Shown here: piece by piece, positions 7,026-13,866 of the stretch
Layout: the number at the start of each line of letters is the position of its first letter
Position numbering within the stretch: position 1 is the first letter of the stretch
Assembly: GCA_017546585.1 (NCBI GenBank)
Contig: JAFYWC010000160.1
Span: 1-38,322 of the forward strand
Source of the DNA: Bacteroidales bacterium
GTDB taxonomy: Bacteria > Bacteroidota > Bacteroidia > Bacteroidales > UBA932
Direction: 5' to 3'
Length of the DNA stretch: 38,322 nt
Made by a program: the position numbers and the translations under genes
Notes under the pieces: generated by a model
Database searches by the model: none
Told to the model about the DNA's origin: nothing
What the model saw: only the letters and a program-made list of their open reading frames with translations

Positions 7026-7651
7026 GACGGTGGATTATGGGGCTGGTTTTAAGTGTCGGTCTGCTGGCAGGGGGCAGCCAGAGAGCACAGGCTCAGTTGG
7101 CTACATTTGACTTCGGGAATCTGACTCAAGCGATCCTGTCGTTCCTTCAGGATGGCGACAATATGGCGATGAACACATCCCAGTTTCTTCAGAACCTTGG
7201 GGTGATGGAAGAGCAGTTGAAGTTTCTTCGGGAGATGAACGAGCGATACAGGGAGGTGCGTTCCGATCTGTATAGGGTTCAGGAAGTGATAAGGATTGCA
7301 CAGACTTACGAGATGACTTTACGGATGTTCTCGCATTATGTGGAGAGGATAAACAATCTTGAACGGGATGACTTGAATTATTATCAGGTGAGGAATCTGG
7401 TGAATCAGGGGTTCCAGTTTCTGCTGATTGCTTCGAGGGAGGTGAAAAGGGCAAGAGAGTATCTGGATTCCAGAAACGAGATGAGCGAAGATCAGAGGCG
7501 TAAGGGCCTGCAGGAGTGTGACAGGCAGATGTGCAGGGCTAATGTGGCTATGTACAATCACATTATGGACAGTTATGGTGCTATAGACAGGGGGCGTATG
7601 GTGGCTGATACTGTGGAAAGCATCGATGAGGCGTTTGCAATTAAATGGTAG
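7022..7651 (+). CDS. traI: TraI, DUF4141 (VirB5-like)
   Basis: The 209-residue exported protein has a signal peptide (MRRWIMGLVLSVGLLAGG, cut near AQAQ at about residues 23-26) and a long helical body with coiled-coil character around 60-110. This matches DUF4141/TraI, the periplasmic VirB5-like component of Bacteroidota conjugation channels. Its start overlaps the traG stop as ATGA. The name follows the Bacteroides CTn convention and is unrelated to the F-plasmid TraI relaxase. Confidence 0.85.
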   Translation: MRRWIMGLVLSVGLLAGGSQRAQAQLATFDFGNLTQAILSFLQDGDNMAMNTSQFLQNLGVMEEQLKFLREMNERYREVRSDLYRVQEVIRIAQTYEMTLRMFSHYVERINNLERDDLNYYQVRNLVNQGFQFLLIASREVKRAREYLDSRNEMSEDQRRKGLQECDRQMCRANVAMYNHIMDSYGAIDRGRMVADTVESIDEAFAIKW

Positions 7652-7655
7652 GGTT

Positions 7656-8669
7656 ATGATGATGAATTATCTTGAGATGCTGGACAGCATCAAGTGGGGA
7701 ATATTCACCGGAGAAATGGGTGGGCTGTATATGCTGGCTCGTGGTATTGCCTGCATTTGTGCCTGTGTATCGTTGATATGGTGGTACAATAAGTATATGA
7801 ATGATCCGTTTGCTCAGCTGGACATCAGGTCGATAATCAAGGCTCTGGCTATCCTTGCCCTTACCTGGAATTTCTATACTATGGTTCTGATGCCGTTTGA
7901 CCATCTGACCACTGCTGTGACAAGAGGAATAACCGCTTTCGTGGATTGCGACAGACAGGGATTGGATGAGAGGTATGCGGAACTGATGAGGAGTATCGAG
8001 GAGGACAGGAAAACCACCACTCTACAGGGAGAGTTCGAGCAGATGATGCAGAATGAGGTGGCCGATACTACCGTGACTTCAGGTATGTCGTTCGGCACAA
8101 GTTCCTATATGGAGTCTATTGCCGAAGAGACCGTTTCCAAAGGTGAGGAAATGGGATTCTGGGAGAAGCTTTGGGAAAGCATAAAGATGGGAGCCACGAT
8201 GATTTTCAGTGTGCCGATGAGCAACAGCACAAGCATATTGTCTTGGGTGATAACGCTGCTCGCAAAGATAGTGCAGTATATACTGCTGGCCGTAAGCAGT
8301 GTGTTTCTGATCATCCTTGGACTTATCGGGCCTTTTTCATTTGCCTTGGCTCTTATGCCCGGATTCACGGGGAACATCCGTACCTGGCTTGCGAGATATA
8401 TACAGATTTCATTCTGGATTCCTCTCGCCTCTATGGTGGATTTCGTGAATTTCAAGATGAGGGATATGATGATTTCATTCTTCTGGACTTCTACGGATGT
8501 ATGGAAATTTGCTGCACCTACTCACCTAATCATATTGGACATTGTGACGATCATCTGTCTCCTTGCGGTGCCAAGTATGAGTTCGTGGGTGATTTCAGGC
8601 TCAGGTGGCGGCGGTGTGATGAGGTCTGCCATAAATACGGCAGCGAAAGCGTTTATGTTATCTAAATAA
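7656..8669 (+). CDS. traJ: TraJ, VirB6-like inner-membrane channel protein
   Basis: This protein of about 337 residues has several membrane helices: an early one around MLARGIACICACVSLIWW, one around IRSIIKALAILALTWNFY, a central cluster (about 190-260) and another near the C-terminus. It matches the CTn TraJ family, which occupies the VirB6 position in the channel. Three ATGs follow in a row at 7656, 7659 and 7662. All are placed four to eleven bases after the traI stop with an AGGG-like site at 7650-7653, so the exact start is uncertain. A further upstream ATG at 7626 would overlap traI and is unlikely. The C-terminus is glycine-rich (SGSGGGGV). Confidence 0.85.
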   Translation: MMMNYLEMLDSIKWGIFTGEMGGLYMLARGIACICACVSLIWWYNKYMNDPFAQLDIRSIIKALAILALTWNFYTMVLMPFDHLTTAVTRGITAFVDCDRQGLDERYAELMRSIEEDRKTTTLQGEFEQMMQNEVADTTVTSGMSFGTSSYMESIAEETVSKGEEMGFWEKLWESIKMGATMIFSVPMSNSTSILSWVITLLAKIVQYILLAVSSVFLIILGLIGPFSFALALMPGFTGNIRTWLARYIQISFWIPLASMVDFVNFKMRDMMISFFWTSTDVWKFAAPTHLIILDIVTIICLLAVPSMSSWVISGSGGGGVMRSAINTAAKAFMLSK

Positions 8670-8676
8670 GTGTTGT

Positions 8677-9306
8677 ATGAATAAGATTCAATTATTGACG
8701 AAGGACATCGAGAAGTCCTTCAAGGGGCTGAACAGGCTGACGTTGGTGTGTGTCTGCCTTTCATTCATTTTTTCTCTGGTCGTGGGGCTGGCAGCCCTGA
8801 ACTACGCGGAGAGGCAGAGGGAAAAGATTTATGTGCTGGACCAGGGAAAATCGCTTCTGCTGGCATTGCAGACCGATGCGGTGATGAGCAAGGAACTGGA
8901 GATAAAGGATCACGTGAGCAGGTTTCACGAACTGATGTTTACGCTCTCACCACAGAAAAAGACCATTCAGGAGAATCTTGACAGAGCCTTCAACCTGGCC
9001 GACAAGTCGGCTTATGAGTATTCGCAGGACCTTGCAGAGAAGGGATATTATTCACGGCTTGTGTCGGCGAATATATCCCAGCAGATGATTGTGGATTCGG
9101 TGGTGTTTCAGGGTAATGGGTATCCGTATCAGGTGAAGACTTTTGCCAGGCAGTATGTGATCCGTGAAAGCACGATGAGTGAATACGCCTTTGTGAGCTC
9201 GTGCCAGGTGCTGAATGCGTCGAGGTCGGATGTGAATCCGCACGGACTGATCATTGAGAAGTTCGTTGTGCTTGAGAATAATCTTGTAGAAACCAGAAAA
9301 AGATAG
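8677..9306 (+). CDS. traK: TraK, VirB8-like protein
   Basis: The 209-residue bitopic protein has a short cytoplasmic N-terminus (about residues 1-20), one membrane helix (LTLVCVCLSFIFSLVVGLAAL, about 22-43) and a periplasmic domain. The NTF2-like VirB8 fold is expected here, with conserved segments such as TFARQYVIRES. It matches Bacteroides TraK, the scaffold linking inner and outer parts of the channel. It starts seven bases after traJ and ends six bases before traM, so it is a core operon member. Confidence 0.88.
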   Translation: MNKIQLLTKDIEKSFKGLNRLTLVCVCLSFIFSLVVGLAALNYAERQREKIYVLDQGKSLLLALQTDAVMSKELEIKDHVSRFHELMFTLSPQKKTIQENLDRAFNLADKSAYEYSQDLAEKGYYSRLVSANISQQMIVDSVVFQGNGYPYQVKTFARQYVIRESTMSEYAFVSSCQVLNASRSDVNPHGLIIEKFVVLENNLVETRKR

Positions 9307-9312
9307 TGTGAT

Positions 9313-10473
9313 ATGAAGGATAAGAAATCTTGGATGTTATTTGTGTTGATGCTGGTTGCCCTTGTAGGGTTGCTGTGGCTGGTGTTTCTGCCTGGCTGCA
9401 GAGATGAGACGGCAGCGGAAAAGGTGGCGATGGATGTGCCAGAAGGAATTGCCGAAGAGATTCCGGAGAGCAAGAGGGAGGCTTATCAGGAGAAAGGCAG
9501 GAAGAGTGTTTCGACTGATGAGTATTTTGAGATGCTGATGGCGGAGGAGGAGATTTCGCTTGTGTCGTCAGAGAAGATTCCCGGTCAAGCCGGGAATGAC
9601 GGTTACGGAGCCGGGGATGACGGGCAGGACGTATCTGGTCGGATGGATGGTGTTATGGTGCAGCCGGGGAAAGGAGGATCTGCGGCTGAAAGGGTGTTCG
9701 GGCCGGCTCCGGTAGAGCGTAGCGTGCCAAAGCAGTCGGGAGGTTCTTCAGGTTCCGGTGATTCTTCAGGGGCTGGCGGCTATTCGGGGGCTGTTCGGCA
9801 GGGGCAGATGAGTGAGGAAAAGCAACTGGAGTATGACAGGAAGAGGGCTGAAATGGTGCGTGATGTGATTACAGGTACTTCATCTGAGGCAGAGGGGGCA
9901 TCCTCTCCTGACAGCGTGGATGAGGATGAGGTGAAACTGAGATACCATTCTGATGATGATATTGTGTTCTCGTTGGATGATGAATTTACAGATGATGGTG
10001 TCAATTATCCGGAAGATAGCAAGAGGCCTTTCCGATGTATGTTCATCAGGGATGAGAAGTTGAAGGAAGGTCAGAGGGTAACTTTGAGACTTCTGGAGAC
10101 TTACGAAGAGAATGGAGTCCGTATTCCGGCGAATTCACATCTGAATGCGATCTGCAAGATAGGCAACAGGCTGGAATTGAATGTAAAGAGTGTGGAAATG
10201 AACGGGAAGATCATCCCGCTGAATCTATATGCTTATGACACGGACGGATTAAAGGGTATCTATTGCCCGGAGACATCATCGAACAAGAATGCGAAAAAGG
10301 CTGAGAACGACGTCTTGAGTGCATCGGGAGCGACATTCGGAGGGCTGGTCGGAGACATTGCGAATACGATAATCCGCACTGGAGTCAATATCGCGAGGTC
10401 TTCTTCCGGAGAGGTGTCGGTGAATGTGTCATCGGGATATGAGTTTTTTCTGGTAAAATCTGAACGGAGGTAA
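9313..10473 (+). CDS. traM: TraM, VirB10-like channel protein
   Basis: The 386-residue protein has an N-terminal membrane helix (about residues 7-28, ending LPGC), then a long low-complexity Gly/Ser/Glu linker (about 35-190) and a conserved C-terminal domain (about 225-386) of the TraM/VirB10 type with the segment GQRVTLRLLETYEENG. VirB10-like proteins span the periplasm and gate the channel. In the linker, residues about 89-103 (IPGQAGNDGYGAGDDG) are encoded by a palindromic repeat (9577-9623) sharing 18 bases with the traG tail. That insertion is tolerated because the linker is not conserved. GGAGG at 10466-10470 near its end serves as the traN ribosome site. Confidence 0.88.
   Translation: MKDKKSWMLFVLMLVALVGLLWLVFLPGCRDETAAEKVAMDVPEGIAEEIPESKREAYQEKGRKSVSTDEYFEMLMAEEEISLVSSEKIPGQAGNDGYGAGDDGQDVSGRMDGVMVQPGKGGSAAERVFGPAPVERSVPKQSGGSSGSGDSSGAGGYSGAVRQGQMSEEKQLEYDRKRAEMVRDVITGTSSEAEGASSPDSVDEDEVKLRYHSDDDIVFSLDDEFTDDGVNYPEDSKRPFRCMFIRDEKLKEGQRVTLRLLETYEENGVRIPANSHLNAICKIGNRLELNVKSVEMNGKIIPLNLYAYDTDGLKGIYCPETSSNKNAKKAENDVLSASGATFGGLVGDIANTIIRTGVNIARSSSGEVSVNVSSGYEFFLVKSERR
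9577..9623 (+). repeat. Palindromic repeat inside the traM linker
   Basis: ATTCCCGG (9577-9584) and CCGGGAAT (9590-9597) form an 8-bp stem with a 5-base loop followed by GACGG. A second partial unit (9606-9623) is identical to 18 bases in traG (6983-7000). Both insertions are in frame and lie in non-conserved protein regions. Confidence 0.7.
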
Positions 10474-10478
10474 ATGAT

Positions 10479-11243
10479 ATGAAGGGATTGATGAGTATTG
10501 TGATTATGTGTTTGTTGGGGTGCAGATGTATGGCTGCGGAGGGGTGTGATACTCTATCAGTGTCGCTTACGCAGACAGTGCACCTTCGTTTTGCGTCTGA
10601 ACTGAAATATGTGAATCTGGGAAACAGATCGATGGTGGCGAAGATCATCGACGGAAGTAAGGATATTGTTGCGATCAAGGCTCGGGAGGCATTTGATTAC
10701 TGTACGTCGGTAACCTGCCTGGAGTCGAACGGACAGATGCACACTTTTGTAGTGAGGTATGATGAATATCCTTCATCACTTTTGATTGACACCAGAGGGA
10801 AGGAGAGTGCCGGGATTGAGACGGTGTCTGAGATTGCCGATATATCCGGCCAGGGTAAGGAACTTTATCATCTGGGATGCAGCGGATATGACATTTCCCT
10901 GCAATGCGACAACATCTTCATCAAGGATGATATGCTGTATATCTCCATTTCGCTGAAGAACGGGTCGCAGGTGAGTTATGAGTTTGATGACCCGCGATTC
11001 TCGATCGAGAGCAGAAAGAAGACTAAAAGAAGTCTGGTGTATGAGAAGAGCGTGATTCCTCGTTGTGTATATGGTATGGGGCCTGTGGAGCCTGATGGAG
11101 AAGGGCATATCGTGTTTGGCTTCGACAAGATTTCGCTTGTGAAGGGGCAGGTGCTCCGGATATTCATATATGAAACTGGAGGGTCAAGGAATTTCGTGCT
11201 TACTTTGGGAATGAACGACATAAACAAGGCAAGAAGGATTTAG
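10479..11243 (+). CDS. traN: TraN, DUF4138 (VirB9-like)
   Basis: The 254-residue exported protein has a signal peptide (MKGLMSIVIMCLLGCRCMAA) and a beta-rich body. Early segments TVHLRFASELKYVNLGN and VAKIIDGSKDIVAIKA are typical of DUF4138/TraN. It occupies the VirB9 place in the outer-membrane part of the channel, working with TraM. GGAGG at 10466-10470 lies eight bases before the ATG and supports this start. It is the last tra gene visible; traO, traP and traQ homologues seen in CTnDOT are absent. Its stop overlaps the stop of the converging DUF3853 gene (TTAG, 11240-11243). Confidence 0.85.
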   Translation: MKGLMSIVIMCLLGCRCMAAEGCDTLSVSLTQTVHLRFASELKYVNLGNRSMVAKIIDGSKDIVAIKAREAFDYCTSVTCLESNGQMHTFVVRYDEYPSSLLIDTRGKESAGIETVSEIADISGQGKELYHLGCSGYDISLQCDNIFIKDDMLYISISLKNGSQVSYEFDDPRFSIESRKKTKRSLVYEKSVIPRCVYGMGPVEPDGEGHIVFGFDKISLVKGQVLRIFIYETGGSRNFVLTLGMNDINKARRI

Positions 11244-11539
11244 GCCTTCTTGTTATTGTTTTCCTGAAAGAGCTGGAGGGCGAGATCGACATCCACGATG
11301 ATTTTCCTGCCGTTCTGGGATATGGCTTCGGTGATCACATTATCCTTGAGATGTTGAGCTGTGGAATGAGCACAGCCAAAGAGGTCGCAGATGCCTTTCA
11401 ATCCATAGACATAGCGTTTGACCGGAATCGGTTCCTGAGCAGGCTGTTCTTGTTTATCGGCAAAGCAGGATGCCACCAATGCCTGGAATTGCGATACGGT
11501 GAGCATCATCAAAGGGGTGTCTGATTTAATAGTCTCCAT
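11240..11539 (-). CDS. DUF3853 family protein, helix-turn-helix-like
   Basis: It encodes 99 residues. The C-terminal part (about 43-95) holds VYGLKGICDLFGCAHSTAQH and then SQNGRKIIVDVDLALQLF, the DUF3853 signature, which looks like a winged helix-turn-helix of the excisionase or MerR type. Such genes are commonly found beside integrases in Bacteroidota elements and may act as excision or transfer regulators; that role is inference. It has its own promoter (11566-11596) and a strong inverted repeat between promoter and start codon (11540-11582). It converges on traN and shares the integrase strand. Confidence 0.75.
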   Translation of the reverse strand: METIKSDTPLMMLTVSQFQALVASCFADKQEQPAQEPIPVKRYVYGLKGICDLFGCAHSTAQHLKDNVITEAISQNGRKIIVDVDLALQLFQENNNKKA

Positions 11540-11596
11540 AAATTACTCCATCTTTACTGTGTAGGCAAAGGTGGAGTAATTTCTTTAATTCGCAAA
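11540..11596 (-). promoter_or_regulatory. Promoter and inverted repeat of the DUF3853 gene
   Basis: On the minus strand TTTG (11593-11596) and CACCTTTG (11566-11573, one mismatch to TAnnTTTG) are 19 bases apart. AAATTACTCCA (11540-11550) and TGGAGTAATTT (11572-11582) are an 11-bp perfect inverted repeat. It covers part of the -7 element and ends at the start codon. It could be an autoregulatory operator, or an RNA hairpin hiding the start. ACTGTGTAG at 11556-11564, inside the loop, resembles the integrase-side repeats. Confidence 0.6.
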
Positions 11597-11628
11597 TTTT
11601 TACAAGTATTTTGGAGTCTTTTAGAGTT

Positions 11629-12948
11629 TTATACGGTTTTTCTATCGGAAAACTTGCTCATTGCATCTGCTTTTGTCTTGTCGGTGATAGCGATGTATGG
11701 CCGCATTGCCGCTTCGTTGGCGTGTCCTGTGATCTTGCGGATCACTGTGGTCGGGATGCCCATTTCGAGGGCGGCACAGATGAATGTTCTTCTGCCACCA
11801 TGAGTGCCGAGGACAGCCCATTTCGGATGGACTTCATCGTATCTGGCGTTGTCCTTATAGTAACTGTACTTTACCGGAGTGGTGAAACCGCATAGTTCGC
11901 AAATATCTTTCAGGTATTCGTTCATCTTCTGGTTGGATATGACCGGAAGAGCGAGATTGCCGGGATAGTTCTCATCTTCGTATTTCTGAAGGATGGTGCG
12001 TGAGTAGGCGTTGAACGGCACTTTCAGGGCACAATCGGTCTTTTCGGTGATGACGTTGATTCCGTCCTCTGTGATGTCTGTCCTTTTGAGGGCTGCCATA
12101 TCGCTGTAGCGGAGACCGGTAAAGGCACAGAAGCAGAAGAGATCGCGGGTCTTGATCAGGGATGATCGGTTCTGCACGACCTTCTTATATATCTTCCCGT
12201 TAATGTCCTTCAGGCGGACTTCCGTTCCGTCTTTAGGGACATCGAAGTTGTAGAGTCTGAGCAGTTCATCCCAGGTAAGGAAAACGACTTCTTTGTCGAT
12301 GAGTTTGAATTTAGGCTTGAAGGTGATGAAGTCGGCCGGAACTTTCACGCCGATCTCCATTGCACGACGTAAGAACCATTTGAGCATCTTCAGGTCTTTC
12401 TGAATAGAGACGTCCTTCATATCGAGTTCGGCACCTTCATAGGCGACAAATTCGCTGAGTTTGTCAGAAGTCCAGTCGGCAAAGCGTGTCTTTGCTGCGA
12501 AGGATACAAGATGCTTCCTGAAGGTATTGTGCTTCTTGATCGTGCTGTCTGACCACTTGCATTCCACCCTTGCTGTGGCTACGATCTTGTCAAAAGTCTC
12601 GTAGAAGTCGTGCTGTTCCTTCTTTGGCTTGCCGGTCTTTCCATAGAGGGTATCGCGAAGAATATCCTTTAAAACCTGCCTTGTTGTGGGTGTGCCGTTG
12701 TTGCTTGTCTCGAAAGTGCTGAAGGCCTTTGCGATAGCATCAAGTTTGTCGTTGATTTCGTTGAATTTCAAACCTTTGGCATTGACGGCTCCTTTCTTAA
12801 CTTTCTGTTTGGCGTCGAGCCAGTAATCTGGATTGATGGAGATGCCGATGGTGGTCTGGATACGGGTGTTGGCGATGTGTGCAGACATCGTGATGGGTTT
12901 TTCGCCGGATTTAAGAGGGCGAGATGATAAGTAAAATTGTAGTGCCAT
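11629..12948 (-). CDS. int: Tyrosine recombinase (integrase) of the element
   Basis: The 439-residue phage-type integrase has an N-terminal arm-binding domain of the Bacteroides type (MALQFYLSSRPLKSGEKPI, about 1-85), a SAM-like core-binding domain (about 110-215) and a C-terminal catalytic domain. Catalytic features are Arg in FTGLRYSDM (about 281), HGGRRTF (about 383-389), GHANE (about 409) and Tyr in MRPYIAI (about 418). The second box has H-G-G-R rather than H-x-L-R, as in many Bacteroidota integrases. ATG 12948 is chosen because the sequence upstream, though open, lies in the repeat array and encodes no known domain. It catalyses integration and excision, presumably at the tRNA-Lys gene 440 bases away. 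Confidence 0.9.
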   Translation of the reverse strand: MALQFYLSSRPLKSGEKPITMSAHIANTRIQTTIGISINPDYWLDAKQKVKKGAVNAKGLKFNEINDKLDAIAKAFSTFETSNNGTPTTRQVLKDILRDTLYGKTGKPKKEQHDFYETFDKIVATARVECKWSDSTIKKHNTFRKHLVSFAAKTRFADWTSDKLSEFVAYEGAELDMKDVSIQKDLKMLKWFLRRAMEIGVKVPADFITFKPKFKLIDKEVVFLTWDELLRLYNFDVPKDGTEVRLKDINGKIYKKVVQNRSSLIKTRDLFCFCAFTGLRYSDMAALKRTDITEDGINVITEKTDCALKVPFNAYSRTILQKYEDENYPGNLALPVISNQKMNEYLKDICELCGFTTPVKYSYYKDNARYDEVHPKWAVLGTHGGRRTFICAALEMGIPTTVIRKITGHANEAAMRPYIAITDKTKADAMSKFSDRKTV

Positions 12949-12970
12949 AGCGCAGTTTTTTAAGGTTACT

Positions 12971-13278
12971 ACTGTGTGTAAATCCCAACAAACTGTGTGT
13001 AAATTCTTATTAAAACTGTGTGTGTTTGGGGCTACTGCCGAAACCATCAAAAACAGGGGTCAGAAGTTGCACGAACTGTGTGTAAATTTTCTGACAACTG
13101 TGTGTAGATTTCGGGCAAACTGTGGTTAAAACTGTGTGTTGTTTTTCTGTTTTCACTGTGTGTTTTTCTTCAAATTTCTAAAGGGTTTTTCACGTTACCA
13201 AATTTTTGCAGTTTTTTGGCAAGTTTCATTCACCTCTGAAAATTTACCCACAGTTTTAACCACACTTTTAACCACACT
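12971..13278. repeat. Array of ACTGTGTGT repeats beside the integrase
   Basis: Seven copies of ACTGTGTGT start at 12971, 12992, 13015, 13075, 13097, 13131 and 13155, and a variant ACTGTGGTT starts at 13119. Spacings of 21, 23, 22, 22 and 24 bases are about two DNA helix turns. Three opposite-facing variants lie at 13246-13254, 13258-13266 and 13270-13278. TGTGGTTAAAACTGTG (13121-13136) has an exact reverse complement at 13250-13265. The array fills the gap between the integrase start and the tRNA genes, where arm-type integrase and accessory-protein sites are expected. No gene is supported in 12949-13389. Confidence 0.8.
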
Positions 13279-13389
13279 TTTTGCAAATTACTTTCAAACT
13301 CTATCGTACCCTAAAAAACCAAATCGGCCTCTGAGTTATCTCAAAGACCGATTCATCATACTTTAATAGACTATATAAGACTATCTTTG

Positions 13390-13462
13390 TGCTCCCCCAG
13401 GGGCTCGAACCCTGGACCCCAACATTAAGAGTGTCGTGCTCTACCAACTGAGCTAGGGAAGC
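13390..13462 (-). tRNA. tRNA-Lys (anticodon CTT), copy next to the integrase
   Basis: The 73-base cloverleaf has acceptor stem GCTTCCC/GGGGAGC with one G-T pair and discriminator A. Anticodon loop CTCTTAA gives CTT, and the T-arm is CAGGG-TTCGAGC-CCCTG. CCA is not encoded. The 3' trailer reads CACAAAG. It is identical in all 73 bases to the copy at 13503-13575. Its 3' end faces the integrase, so this is the probable integration target or its restored copy. Confidence 0.95.
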
Positions 13463-13502
13463 TTTGCTTGAATTGCTTCAATATGTTTGCGTTACCGCTT
13501 TG

Positions 13503-13575
13503 TGCTCCCCCAGGGGCTCGAACCCTGGACCCCAACATTAAGAGTGTCGTGCTCTACCAACTGAGCTAGGGAAGC
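13503..13575 (-). tRNA. tRNA-Lys (anticodon CTT), second identical copy
   Basis: It is identical to the tRNA at 13390-13462 over its full length, including the CACAAAG trailer, while the sequence on its 5' side differs. It sits 40 bases upstream of that copy in the same transcription unit. Confidence 0.95.
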
Positions 13576-13593
13576 AGTAATTTAAGAACTTTG

Positions 13594-13666
13594 TGATTCG
13601 CATGGGGCTCGAACCCATGACCCCAACATTAAAAGTGTTGTGCTCTACCTACTGAGCTAGCGAATC
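13594..13666 (-). tRNA. tRNA-Lys (anticodon TTT)
   Basis: Acceptor stem GATTCGC/GCGAATC is fully paired and the discriminator is A. Anticodon loop CTTTTAA gives TTT. CCA is not encoded. The trailer CACAAAG is shared with the two CTT copies, so the three genes look like tandem duplicates. It is first in the operon, directly after the promoter at 13715-13746. Confidence 0.95.
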
Positions 13667-13714
13667 AATCCTTGGTCCGTATCCAGCCTCAAACGAGTTT
13701 TTTTGAATCGGACT

Positions 13715-13746
13715 GCAAAGGTACACCTTTTTTCTTAACCTGCAAA
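13715..13746 (-). promoter_or_regulatory. Promoter of the tRNA-Lys operon
   Basis: On the minus strand TTTG (13743-13746) and TACCTTTG (13715-13722) are separated by 20 bases, a full Bacteroidetes consensus promoter. It lies about 50 bases before the first tRNA. Confidence 0.85.
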
Positions 13747-13774
13747 TTTTTCTTACACTTTTTCACAAAAAAAA

Positions 13775-13848
13775 TCTTTACATTCTGCTGTTTTACCGAG
13801 ACTGCGGGCAGTAAAACGATCGGCATAGGCCGAAACAGAATGTAAAGA
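13775..13848 (-). terminator. Three-way-junction terminator of the envelope operon
   Basis: A 13-bp perfect closing stem pairs 13775-13787 (TCTTTACATTCTG on plus) with 13836-13848. It encloses two hairpins: 13790-13796 with 13811-13817 (GTTTTAC/GTAAAAC) and 13821-13824 with 13829-13832 (CGGC/GCCG, loop ATAG). On the minus strand the closing stem is followed by T8, so it terminates the operon ending at 13867. The branched shape is more elaborate than a normal terminator, so a 3'-derived small RNA is possible. Confidence 0.7.
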
Positions 13849-13866
13849 CGTTATTTTAAAGAGCCG

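Larger units (their letters stand above)
1..13462. mobile_element. Integrative and conjugative element, right-hand portion
   Basis: A rightward Tra operon for a Bacteroides-type conjugation channel (3023-11243), a DUF3853 gene and a tyrosine integrase reading away from a tRNA-Lys cluster together mark the end of an integrated conjugative element. The tRNA-Lys gene at 13390-13462 is read leftward, so its 3' end faces the integrase, the usual arrangement after integration into a tRNA 3' end. The right boundary is therefore inferred to lie in or just beside this tRNA. No second copy of the tRNA 3' end was found further left, so the other end is presumably outside the window. No relaxase or VirD4-type coupling protein is visible. 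Element identity is firm; the exact boundary is inference. Confidence 0.75.

Noticed and set aside
9313-9400. TraM as a lipoprotein because of the LPGC near its membrane segment
   Set aside because: VirB10-like proteins are anchored by an uncleaved helix; the residues before Cys (LPG) fit a lipobox poorly, and the position after about 28 residues matches a transmembrane helix.
11629-13050. Integrase starting at 13050
   Set aside because: The extra 34 residues have no integrase-family sequence and are encoded by the repeat array; the family N-terminus begins at MALQFYL.
12971-13278. Repeat array as a CRISPR
   Set aside because: Units are only 9 bases with irregular spacing and both orientations, and no cas genes are near.
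13136-13366. A 76-codon open frame between integrase and tRNA genes
   Set aside because: It is read from the repeat array and AT-rich DNA (Phe/Leu-rich), with no family resemblance.
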